Assembly: GCA_022768185.1 (NCBI GenBank)
Contig: JALEMS010000046.1
Coordinates: forward strand, 1-35,235
Origin: Clostridiales bacterium
GTDB taxonomy: Bacteria; Bacillota; Clostridia; Oscillospirales; Oscillospiraceae
DNA length: 35,235 nt
Direction: 5' to 3'
Part shown: positions 1 through 6,811 of the stretch, piece after piece
How positions within the stretch are numbered: position 1 is the first letter of the stretch
Layout of the letters: each line of letters starts with the position of its first letter
Notes under the pieces: generated by a model
Seen by the model: only the letters and a program-made list of their open reading frames with translations
Told to the model about the DNA's origin: nothing
Database searches by the model: none
Translations under genes and position numbers: made by a program

Positions 1-139
1 TTGCTATGCAAAAGCATAGCAAAAAACAAGATGCGCCATTTTCTCGCCCCTTCGGGGCAACCGAAAATGATGCGCAAAAACTTCATGCGCTCTGGCTTTT
101 GCCCATGATCGTGGTGCGCAATACTGCGCATGAAGTTTT
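1..139. repeat. Cluster of three palindromes at left edge
   Basis: Three dyads lie back to back. Positions 1-9 and 14-22 form a perfect 9-bp hairpin with an AAAA loop. Positions 31-75 form a longer imperfect hairpin centred on a GCCCC-TTCG-GGGC tetraloop, with matching gcgc/attttc flanks. Positions 77-90 and 126-139 are a perfect 14-bp inverted repeat (AAAACTTCATGCGC) separated by 35 bases. None has a U-tract in the position expected for a simple terminator. The segment up to 262 has no convincing gene. It could be a REP-like repeat, the end of a mobile element cut off by the window, or a structured RNA. The dyads are seen directly; the role is unknown. Confidence 0.6.
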
Positions 140-262
140 ATGCCCAGCATGTGGAAAGACAGCCGTCACGCCTTTCGCTTTACCCTGTAGACTTTTTTGC
201 GCCTTCCTGCTATCATAAGCTGGCAAGAATCGGAACGAAGCCGGAGCCGGAAGGAGCGTTTC

Positions 263-490
263 ATGGGAGAATTATCCAAATTACCAAATATCGGAAAAGC
301 AGTCGAGGCACAGCTCATGCAGGTCGGCATAAATACGGCGGAGGAATGAAAGCGTGTCGGCGCAAAAGCGGCATGGCTGAGAATACAGGAGATCGACGGA
401 TCGGCTTGTATCCATCGCCTGCTGGCGCTTGAGGGCGCAATCGAGGGAATGAAAAAGACGATGCTGCCGGAGGAAGTCAAGGCCGACTGA
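263..490 (+). pseudogene. TfoX/Sxy C-terminal-domain protein, interrupted by in-frame TGA
   Basis: Translation from the ATG at 263 begins MGELSKLPNIGKAVEAQL and, after a TGA at codon 29 (347-349), continues in the same frame as KRVGAKAAWLRIQEIDG and then ALEGAIEGMKKTMLPEE. This is the typical TfoX C-terminal helix-hairpin-like domain: LPNIGK, the VG-K-AWLRI block, and ALEGAI. The total of 75 residues is the normal length for a stand-alone copy in Firmicutes. A GGAAGGAG ribosome binding site lies 7 bases upstream. The family expects Leu (EEL) where TGA stands, so one substitution from TTA would explain it. The rest of the frame is intact, which suggests a recent nonsense mutation or a base-call error. 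The TfoX C domain is linked to competence regulation in proteobacteria; its role in Firmicutes is unclear. The MmcQ/YjbR gene follows after 29 bases. Confidence 0.75.
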
Positions 491-519
491 AAGGCATTCT
501 GCATGAGGAACAAAAAGGC

Positions 520-900
520 ATGAACCGAGCTGAGCTGGAGGCGTATATTCTCGACAATTACAGCACAGAGCCGAGCTATCCGTGGCGCAAATACCCAGGC
601 TTTGCAGTGTTCCGCCACAGCAGCAATCAGAAATGGTTCGCGCTGATCATGGACGTGCCGAAAAGCAGGCTCGGCCTGCAGGAAAGCGGCAGCCTGCACG
701 TGGTCAACCTCAAGTGCGACCCGATCCTGATCGGCTCGCTGTTGGGGAAGACCGGCTTTTTCCCCGCCTATCATATGAGCAAGGAGCACTGGATCACCGC
801 GGCGCTGGACGGCAGCGTACCGGACGACCAGCTCAAGCTGCTGCTGGATATGAGCTATGAGGCAACCGCGCCGAGGGCGCGCAGAAAGCAAAGCAAATAA
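520..900 (+). CDS. MmcQ/YjbR family protein
   Basis: This is a 126-residue protein with the MmcQ/YjbR (DUF419) pattern. It has an N-terminal helix, PWRKYPGFAVFRH near residues 21-33, the KWFALIMDV strand near 38-46, LKCDPILIGSL near 68-78, and the YHMSKEHWITAAL segment near 87-99. The family adopts a cystatin-like, double-wing fold and has been suggested to bind DNA, but its molecular role is not established. The lysine-rich end (RARRKQSK) fits nucleic-acid contact. The ATG at 520 has a short purine-rich stretch (GAGGAAC) upstream. The gene lies 29 bases after the broken TfoX-domain gene, so the two were probably cotranscribed. A hairpin terminator follows at 1165. Confidence 0.85.
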   Translation: MNRAELEAYILDNYSTEPSYPWRKYPGFAVFRHSSNQKWFALIMDVPKSRLGLQESGSLHVVNLKCDPILIGSLLGKTGFFPAYHMSKEHWITAALDGSVPDDQLKLLLDMSYEATAPRARRKQSK

Positions 901-932
901 ACCGGTGATTTTGGAAAGCGAGGTCGACGAGC

Positions 933-1082
933 ATGATAACCGCCCTCTATTCTCTGGGGCAGGTCCACGGCGCGGAGCTGTGGCTCCTCTTCTGGCTTCT
1001 TTGTGCAATCGCCTATGCAGGCGGCTGCCGCTCTACCGGGCATATCACGACCGGAGCCTTCCGTATGACAACGCCGAGATAG
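933..1082 (+). CDS. Possible 49-residue small membrane-like protein
   Basis: A short frame starts at the ATG at 933 and ends in TAG at 1080-1082. It has a hydrophobic stretch (LWLLFWLLCAIAYAGG, about residues 16-31), which could be a single membrane helix. A weak purine-rich site (AGCGAGG) lies upstream. I do not recognise the family. It sits 32 bases after the MmcQ/YjbR gene on the same strand and before the shared terminator, so it could be the last cistron of that unit. It could equally be a chance frame. The rest of 901-1164 shows no other gene. Confidence 0.25.
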   Translation: MITALYSLGQVHGAELWLLFWLLCAIAYAGGCRSTGHITTGAFRMTTPR

Positions 1083-1164
1083 ATCACGTCTTTTCCTAAC
1101 GGACAAGGCGGCGCGTCTGCAGGACAGCCGCCTGCACATCCGTGCGCCCCGGCGGCAGCAAAAG

Positions 1165-1204
1165 GCCTCCGCAGGATCGCTGTACGATCCCGCGGAGGCT
1201 TTTT
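1165..1204. terminator. Bidirectional rho-independent terminator
   Basis: A 15-bp stem (1165-1179 with 1185-1199, one G-U pair) has a 5-base loop and is flanked by AAAA on the left and TTTTT on the right. It can end plus-strand transcripts of the MmcQ unit and minus-strand transcripts of tcdA, which converge here. Confidence 0.9.
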
Positions 1205-1231
1205 CTGCCTGAGCCGCGCCGAAGCATGCGC

Positions 1232-1948
1232 TTACATTCGCCCCGCCAGCGACAGCACCACATGCTGCGCCAGCAGCAGGCCCGCGCTCGCCGGCACCCA
1301 GATGATTGACCCAGGCACGGCTCTGCGGCCCGGAGGCGGCGTTTCCGCCGGCTCCGGCTTACAGGCCGGCTCCGGGGAGAAAACCACGGTATGATGCGTG
1401 ATACCGCGCGCACGCAGCTCCTTTCGTACCACACGCGCAAACGGGCAGCCGCTGGTCTGCGCCAGGTCGCATACGCGAAGCAGCGAGGCGTCCGTCTTGT
1501 TGCCGGTTCCGAGCGCAGAAACGATGGGGATGCCGCGTTCCACAGCCGTGACAATCAGATCGAGCTTGCAGGAAACCAGGTCGATGGCGTCAACGATGTA
1601 ATCAAACGGCCCGGCGGAAAACAGCGTCTCGCGCGTGCCGGCCTCATAACGGGCCTGCAGCGGACGCACCGCGGTACCCGGCGAGATGTCGGCAATGCGC
1701 TGCGCCAGCACCGCAGCCTTGGGGCGACCAAGCGTCGAGTGCAGCGCAACGCACTGGCGGTTCAGATTGGAGACGCTCACGGTATCCTCGTCAAGCAGCG
1801 TCAGCCTGCCGACGCCGCTTCTGGCCAGCGCCTCGGCGCACCACGAGCCGACGCCGCCCAGCCCCACCACGGCCACATGGCTGCTCTGCAGCCGCTGCAT
1901 GGCCGTCTCGCCCAGCAGCATCTGCGTGCGGATGAATTGTTCTGTCAT
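1232..1948 (-). CDS. tcdA: tRNA threonylcarbamoyladenosine dehydratase (TcdA/CsdL-like)
   Basis: This is a 238-residue E1-like (ThiF/MoeB superfamily) enzyme. It has the nucleotide-binding motif VVGLGGVGSWCAEALARSG near residues 27-45, LLDEDTVSVSNLNRQ after it, and the VDAIDLVSCKLDLI segment. The C-terminal part has CPFARVVRKELRARGI, typical of TcdA. Family members use ATP to cyclise t6A37 of ANN-decoding tRNAs to ct6A. The ATG at 1948 is chosen because GGGAG lies just upstream and the conserved N-terminus (MTEQFIRTQMLLGE) begins there; longer in-frame readings run back through the terminator and tRNA genes. The gene lies directly downstream of a four-tRNA operon. I see no separate strong promoter, so read-through from the tRNA promoter is possible. 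Confidence 0.9.
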   Translation of the reverse strand: MTEQFIRTQMLLGETAMQRLQSSHVAVVGLGGVGSWCAEALARSGVGRLTLLDEDTVSVSNLNRQCVALHSTLGRPKAAVLAQRIADISPGTAVRPLQARYEAGTRETLFSAGPFDYIVDAIDLVSCKLDLIVTAVERGIPIVSALGTGNKTDASLLRVCDLAQTSGCPFARVVRKELRARGITHHTVVFSPEPACKPEPAETPPPGRRAVPGSIIWVPASAGLLLAQHVVLSLAGRM

Positions 1949-2017
1949 GCCGGATCTCCCTTCTGCCTGTCCCCGCCGCCTGCAGCGAGGTCCGCCCCGA
2001 AAAACAGAGGCGCCTGT

Positions 2018-2052
2018 AAAAAGAAAAGACAGGCAAAACAGCCTGTCTTTTC
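2018..2052 (-). terminator. Terminator of the tRNA operon
   Basis: A 12-bp perfect stem (2023-2034 with 2041-2052) is followed on the minus strand by a T-run (AAAAA at 2018-2022 on the plus strand). It sits 5 bases beyond the end of tRNA-Cys and before tcdA. Confidence 0.88.
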
Positions 2053-2056
2053 TCAG

Positions 2057-2131
2057 TGGAGGCGCCATCCAGATTTGAACTGGAGCATCGGGGATTTGCA
2101 GTCCCCTGCCTTACCACTTGGCTATGGCGCC
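2057..2131 (-). tRNA. tRNA-Cys (GCA)
   Basis: A cloverleaf can be drawn on the minus strand: acceptor GGCGCCA, D-arm AGCCAAGTGG, anticodon loop CTGCAAA with GCA, T-arm GTTCAAAT, discriminator U and an encoded CCA (2057-2059). U73 is the expected Cys identity base. It is last in the Val-Phe-Gly-Cys operon. Confidence 0.96.
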
Positions 2132-2134
2132 GAC

Positions 2135-2210
2135 TGGAGCGGGCAACGAGATTCGAACTCGCTACCTCCACCTTGGCAAGGTGGCGCTCTGCCAAATGAG
2201 CTATGCCCGC
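2135..2210 (-). tRNA. tRNA-Gly (GCC)
   Basis: Minus-strand cloverleaf with acceptor GCGGGCA, anticodon loop TTGCCAA (GCC), T-loop TTCGAAT, discriminator U and encoded CCA. It is separated from tRNA-Cys by 3 bases and from tRNA-Phe by 3 bases. Confidence 0.96.
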
Positions 2211-2213
2211 AAA

Positions 2214-2289
<76 letters not shown>

Positions 2290-2300
2290 ATATTTCGCGA

Positions 2301-2377
2301 TGGTGGGAACAACTGGACTCGAACCAGTGACCCCCTGCTTGTAAGGCAGGTGCTCTAACCAGCTGAGCTATGCTCCC
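2301..2377 (-). tRNA. tRNA-Val (TAC)
   Basis: Minus-strand cloverleaf with acceptor GGGAGCA, anticodon loop CTTACAA (TAC), T-loop TTCGAGT, discriminator A and encoded CCA. It is the first gene of the operon and begins about 25 bases after the predicted transcription start. Confidence 0.96.
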
Positions 2378-2410
2378 GGATGTCTCACCATCTCTCGCGA
2401 CGGCTTCCTG

Positions 2411-2439
2411 AGTATACTAAATAATCCCGCAATTGTCAA
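2411..2439 (-). promoter_or_regulatory. Promoter of the tRNA operon
   Basis: On the minus strand there is TTGACA at 2439-2434, a 17-base spacer, and TATACT at 2416-2411. This is almost a perfect sigma-A promoter, as expected for stable RNA genes. Confidence 0.92.
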
Positions 2440-2465
2440 CCCCCTTTTTCACTTTTTCTTCCGCT

Positions 2466-3617
2466 TCATCCGAGCCGTTTTGCAAGCCAGGTTCGACGGG
2501 CATACAGCGCCCCCACAGGGCAGAATTCCTGACAGCAGAAGCAGCGGATGCACGCGCGCCGGTCGATGCCCGGACGTCCGTCGCGCAGCACGATGGCGTG
2601 CGCCGGACAGCGCGCCGCGCACGCTCCGCAGCCCGTACACTGCGCCGCGTTCACCGCCGGGTGCGCGCCCATGACCCCGTCAAACACACGCCCCACGGCG
2701 CGCCCGAGCGGACCGGGCAGACGATCGTCAAAGAGCGTGCTGTGCCGTCCTGGGACGTCCACGTCCGGGATCACCAGCTCCGCCGCATCTCCTGCAACGG
2801 TCAGCGCGCCGCAGTCAGCCGGAATCAGCCCGCGCCGGACGGCCTCGGTCAGCGTGGGTACGGCGGCGGGCCTCAGCCCGAGCAGCCGGGCGCACCACAG
2901 ATCGAGCGCGTGCGGGGAAGCGGACGCTGCCAGCACGCCGAAGGCGCGCGGCCGGCCGGACGTGGGGCCGTTTCCCTCCATACCGACCACCGCGTCACAG
3001 ATACACAGTCGCGGACGCACGTATTCCGCCAGATCCACCAGCATGCTGCAGAACGGCTCGGTTCCGCGATAACGCAGATGGTATTCCGACTTGAGCGTGC
3101 CGGGCACGACGCCGAACAGGTTTTTCACCGCGGCGGTCATACCGGTCATCGCATGGGTCTTCAGCTTGCAGAAGTCGATGACGGCGTCGGCCTGCTGCAG
3201 CCAGGCGCAGTACTGAAACTGTCGGGCCGTCTCCGCCTGCGGAGCGTGTACGGTGCACTGGTCAAAGTTCCGGTTGAGCTGCGCGCCGTGCGCCGGCGCG
3301 TCCTCCAGCCCGGCCATCCGGTAGACCGCGGAAAGATACGCCGCATGGAACGGCCCGCCCGGACTGTCGCCCAGCACGGTCTCAGCGCCCCGCTCACGCA
3401 GCAGGCGCACAAGCGCATACAGAGCCTCCGGGTGTGTGGTTGCGGCCGTCTCCGGGCGCTTGGGGGCCACCAAATTGGTCTTTACGGCGATGCGCATGCC
3501 GGGACGCACCCAATCCAGCCCGCCCAGCAACGACAGCAGCCGCTCCATGGCCGGACCGATCTCCTGTGGCTGATAGCTGCCGCAGCGCACTGCGGCGACG
3601 TCCGGTGTTCTTATCAT
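2466..3617 (-). CDS. DUF362 domain protein with two C-terminal 4Fe-4S clusters
   Basis: This 383-residue protein has an N-terminal DUF362 domain with VKTNLVAPKRPE near residues 45-56, GDSPGG, CKLKTHAMTGMTAAVKNLFGVVPG near 150-175, and DAVVGMEGNGPTSG near 210-225. It is followed by a bacterial ferredoxin part with CTGCGACAARCP and CIRCFCCQEFCP, so two 4Fe-4S clusters are expected. DUF362 proteins are widespread in anaerobes and their reaction is unknown; a cytoplasmic electron-transfer role is inferred only from the clusters. The ATG at 3617 is chosen because it makes an ATGA overlap with the stop of the ABC-F gene; a GTG 18 bases earlier is less likely. It is the last gene of the FHA-SEDS/PBP/ABC-F operon. 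Its stop lies only 26 bases from the tRNA promoter, with no visible terminator. Confidence 0.88.
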   Translation of the reverse strand: MIRTPDVAAVRCGSYQPQEIGPAMERLLSLLGGLDWVRPGMRIAVKTNLVAPKRPETAATTHPEALYALVRLLRERGAETVLGDSPGGPFHAAYLSAVYRMAGLEDAPAHGAQLNRNFDQCTVHAPQAETARQFQYCAWLQQADAVIDFCKLKTHAMTGMTAAVKNLFGVVPGTLKSEYHLRYRGTEPFCSMLVDLAEYVRPRLCICDAVVGMEGNGPTSGRPRAFGVLAASASPHALDLWCARLLGLRPAAVPTLTEAVRRGLIPADCGALTVAGDAAELVIPDVDVPGRHSTLFDDRLPGPLGRAVGRVFDGVMGAHPAVNAAQCTGCGACAARCPAHAIVLRDGRPGIDRRACIRCFCCQEFCPVGALYARRTWLAKRLG

Positions 3618-5488
3618 TGCGCCTGATTCTCCCACTGCTCATACAGCTCCAGCAGCGCCGCGTCGAGCGTCTCGCGCCGCGCTGAAATCTCCATCAGCTT
3701 TTCGTAATCTGCAGCATAATCCTCCGCCGCCTGCCGGTCCAGTTCGGCAATGGCCGCCTCGGTTTTTGCGATCTCACGCTCCAGCCGCGCCAGCTGCTTT
3801 TCCGCCGCCTTTCCGTCCACCCGCTTCGGCTTCGGATTCTTCCGTTTCTCCTGCGTCTTTTCCGTGCGTCCGACGCTCTCCATGCGCTGACAGTATTCGC
3901 GGTACTCCGAAAAGCCCCCGCGGTAGTCGACGATGCCGCCGTCCTTCAGCTCCCAGATGCGTGTGGCAAACTTTTCGATGAAATAGCGGTCGTGCGAGAC
4001 GAACAGCAGCGCCTCGCCGTAGCCTCCGAGCGCGTCCTCCATCCATTCGCGGCTGGCAATGTCCAGGTGGTTCGTCGGCTCATCGAGGATGATGAGGTTG
4101 ACGTCGTGGCGCATGAGCATGCACAGCTTCAGCCGGCTGCGCTCGCCGCCCGACAGGGCGGAAACGGGCTTAAAGACGTCCTCTCCGGAAAACAGGAACT
4201 GGCCCAGCCGGTCACGGGCCGTCTGCGGGTCGCACTTCTCCTCCCACAGCATGGTGTCCAGCAGCGAGCGCGTGTCGTCCTGAAAGGTCACGACCTGCGG
4301 CAGATAGCCGATCTTCACCTGCGGGCCGAAATGCGTAAAGCCGGCGTCCGGCAGCTCCTGCCCCATGAGAATACGCAGCAGCGTGCTTTTCCCCGTTCCG
4401 TTGTCGCCGATGAGGGCGATTCGCTCGCCGCCGGTCATCATCAGATTCAGCCCGGAAAACAGCGTTTTCCCGTCATACTGCTTTCCGATATCCTCCAGCA
4501 CCAGCACCTCGTCGCCGAAGAACTCCTGCTCGCAAAACCTGGCCTTCATGCGCTTTTCCGTCTGCGGCCGCTCAACGGTCTGCAGGCGGGCAATGCGCTT
4601 TTCCATGGAAAAGGCGCGCTTGTGCAGCTTGTCGTTTCCCAAGAAGGCCCACAGGTGCAGGTTGTCCGCCGCCTCCTGCAGCTGTCGGATCTGGCGCTGA
4701 CTCTTTTCGTAGGCACGGCGCTGCTCCTCGCAGCGGCGGCGCTTTTCGGCGACAAAAAAGCTGTAATTACCGGAATAGGACACGGCCCTGCCGTTTTCGA
4801 TCTCCACGGTGCGCTGCGCGATGCGGTCGAGAAAATACCGGTCGTGGCTGATGGCCAGCACCGTACCGCGGAATTTGCGCACATAGTCCTCCAGCCACTC
4901 TGTGGCGTGCAGGTCGAGGTGGTTGGTCGGCTCGTCCAGCAGCAGAATGTCCGTGTCCTCCAGAATCAGACGCGCCAGATTCAGCCGCGTTTTTTCACCG
5001 CCGGAGAGACTGTCGAACCGCTGCATGCGCTGTCGCATGGGGATCTCCAAACCGTTTGCCACCGTGTTGCGCATCCGCTCCGTTTCATAGCCGCCCAGCC
5101 GCTCGAAATCCGCCTGCAGCCGGTCGTATTCCGCCAGCAGAGCCGGCGCGTGATCGGTCTCCAGCTGCAGCTGCAGTCGCTCCATACGCGCGGCGATGGC
5201 GTCGACGCGGCGGTGTGCCGTCTTCAGCACGTCCTCCGCCGTATATTCCGGCGGATAGGAGGGGATCTGTGAGATCAGCCCCAGCCGCTTGCCGGAGGCA
5301 ATGGCAACATCGCCCTCATCCGGCGTCAATTCGCCGGCAAGAATACGAAAAAGCGTTGTTTTTCCGCCGCCGTTGCGTCCGAGGATGCCGATGTGTTCGC
5401 CGGCTGTAACGTCCAGATCCAGCCCGTCGAGAATATTGCGTTCCTGATCGAAGGCCTTCACCAGGCCCTTTACGGAAATATCGGTCAT
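3614..5488 (-). CDS. ABC-F family ATP-binding protein
   Basis: This 624-residue soluble protein has two ABC ATPase modules and no membrane segment. Module 1 has Walker A GRNGGGKT (37-44), signature LSGGEKTRLNLA and Walker B ILLLDEPTNHLD. Module 2 has Walker A GDNGTGKST near 358-366, signature LSGGERSRLKL and LIILDEPTNHLD. A charged interdomain linker and a C-terminal coiled coil (about 550-620) make it resemble the Uup/YdiF-like ABC-F group. ABC-F proteins act on the ribosome; some release stalled complexes and others give antibiotic protection. The sequence alone does not show which applies here. The ATG at 5488 lies 18 bases after the PBP stop. The gene overlaps the DUF362 start by 4 bases, so translation is probably coupled. 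Confidence 0.92.
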   Translation of the reverse strand: MTDISVKGLVKAFDQERNILDGLDLDVTAGEHIGILGRNGGGKTTLFRILAGELTPDEGDVAIASGKRLGLISQIPSYPPEYTAEDVLKTAHRRVDAIAARMERLQLQLETDHAPALLAEYDRLQADFERLGGYETERMRNTVANGLEIPMRQRMQRFDSLSGGEKTRLNLARLILEDTDILLLDEPTNHLDLHATEWLEDYVRKFRGTVLAISHDRYFLDRIAQRTVEIENGRAVSYSGNYSFFVAEKRRRCEEQRRAYEKSQRQIRQLQEAADNLHLWAFLGNDKLHKRAFSMEKRIARLQTVERPQTEKRMKARFCEQEFFGDEVLVLEDIGKQYDGKTLFSGLNLMMTGGERIALIGDNGTGKSTLLRILMGQELPDAGFTHFGPQVKIGYLPQVVTFQDDTRSLLDTMLWEEKCDPQTARDRLGQFLFSGEDVFKPVSALSGGERSRLKLCMLMRHDVNLIILDEPTNHLDIASREWMEDALGGYGEALLFVSHDRYFIEKFATRIWELKDGGIVDYRGGFSEYREYCQRMESVGRTEKTQEKRKNPKPKRVDGKAAEKQLARLEREIAKTEAAIAELDRQAAEDYAADYEKLMEISARRETLDAALLELYEQWENQAQ

Positions 5489-5506
5489 GTCGTTTTGTGC
5501 TCCGAT

Positions 5507-6811
5507 CTATTTACTCACCGCCGCCTGCAGCACCGCGTTTGCAACCGGGCCTGCCGCGGACAGTCCGCCGCCGCCATGCTCAATCACAACGACGAAGGCG
5601 TAGGGATGCTTCTCATCGTTGAGAAAGCCCACAAACCAGCCGTGCGACGCACCGTCGCCCGTCTCTGCCGTGCCGGTCTTGGCGCAGATGCTCAGGCCGG
5701 GGAAGCTGCCGCTGCCGTAGGCATACTGGACGTTGTAGTCCATCATGGAGCGGATGCGTTCTGCCGTGTCCTGGTCGAGCAGCTGCCTGGCGCTGTCCCA
5801 GCGCTTATGTCCGACCAGCGTCGGCTCCATCAGCTGGCCGCCGTTTGCGATCGCGGAAACCAGACGCAGCATGGAATACGGGCACACCAGGTCGGTATAC
5901 TGTCCGATGCCGGACCAGGCCATCAGCGACGTGCCCGGCTCGGCCTTCTCAAACTTTCCGGCCTGCGTGGCAATGCCGTCGAGCGAGTGTGCCCCGGTAA
6001 GGCCCAGCTGCCCGGCGTAGTTTGCCAGCGTGTCCGGCCCCAACTCCAGCGAGATCTCGGCGAAGGCACAGTTGCACGAATGCGCCAGCGCCTGCTCAAT
6101 GGTCTGGTCGCCGTGCACGCCCGTGCACTTGACGGTGTCGCCCATCACCTGTACGCTGCCGCTGCAGTGGAAGGTGCGCGTGTCCAGATCCGGAATATTC
6201 TCCAGCGCAGCCGTCAGCGTTACGAGCTTGAAGACGGAGCCGGGCGTGTAGGCCGCGCTGATGGTGCGGTTGAGGTATACGCCGTCCTGCGACGGATCGG
6301 GGCCGATGTTCGGATCGTAGGTCGGCGAAGAAACCATGCAAAGGATCTCGCCTGTCTTATAATTACACACCAGCACCGCGCCGGCGCGGCCCCACAGCGC
6401 ACGGTAGGCCGTGTTGTTCAGCTCCGCGTCGATCGTCAGCGGCAGCGTCCGCTCTTTGGCGGAAACGCCGCTGACAAAGCTGTAGCGCACCAGCCGGTCG
6501 GACAGCGCGGTCAGCGCGCCCGTGCCGATGTTTCCGCTGTAGTCGCCCACCGCGTGCAGGCAGGACATGCGCGTCGTCTGGTCGTCGGCATAGGCAAACA
6601 CGCCGTCTCCCGCGCGCGCCAGCACGACGCCGTTCCGGTCCGTAATGATACCGGCGTTGAGCACGCCGTTGGTATAAATCTCCGCATTGCCGCGGAACAT
6701 GGCCCAGTCCCTGCCATCCTGCCACAGACGAACGACAAAGACCGCCAGGCCGGCAAACAGCAGCGCCACCAGTACGAGCACCGCCGTCGCTCTGCGCTTG
6801 ATCTTTTTCAC
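5507..6811 (-). CDS. Penicillin-binding transpeptidase (small class B-like PBP)
   Basis: This 434-residue protein has a basic N-terminus and one membrane anchor (about residues 9-28), with the rest extracellular. The transpeptidase motifs are all present: SVFK (S192-K195, acyl-enzyme serine), SCN (245-247) and KTGTAE (378-383). It is shorter than typical class B PBPs and has only a small N-terminal pedestal (about 30-150), like the PBPs paired with SEDS glycosyltransferases in Clostridia. It crosslinks peptidoglycan peptides. The start is a GTG at 6811 with GAGGAGG 7 bases upstream; the GTGA overlaps the stop of the SEDS gene. The overlap implies coupled translation and a SEDS-PBP synthase complex, which is established for RodA-PBP2 and FtsW-FtsI but inferred here. 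Confidence 0.93.
   Translation of the reverse strand: MKKIKRRATAVLVLVALLFAGLAVFVVRLWQDGRDWAMFRGNAEIYTNGVLNAGIITDRNGVVLARAGDGVFAYADDQTTRMSCLHAVGDYSGNIGTGALTALSDRLVRYSFVSGVSAKERTLPLTIDAELNNTAYRALWGRAGAVLVCNYKTGEILCMVSSPTYDPNIGPDPSQDGVYLNRTISAAYTPGSVFKLVTLTAALENIPDLDTRTFHCSGSVQVMGDTVKCTGVHGDQTIEQALAHSCNCAFAEISLELGPDTLANYAGQLGLTGAHSLDGIATQAGKFEKAEPGTSLMAWSGIGQYTDLVCPYSMLRLVSAIANGGQLMEPTLVGHKRWDSARQLLDQDTAERIRSMMDYNVQYAYGSGSFPGLSICAKTGTAETGDGASHGWFVGFLNDEKHPYAFVVVIEHGGGGLSAAGPVANAVLQAAVSK

Noticed and set aside
1..22. Perfect 22-base dyad as a terminator
   Set aside because: The A-run follows the stem on the plus strand, so a plus-strand transcript has no U-run. The sequence beyond the other foot lies outside the window.
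166..1008. Minus-strand frame of 280 codons across the TfoX and MmcQ genes
   Set aside because: It covers the complement of two recognisable genes and shows no domain of its own.
1949..2068. N-terminal extension of tcdA
   Set aside because: The extra residues read through the tRNA terminator and the end of tRNA-Cys. The family start and a ribosome binding site are at 1948.
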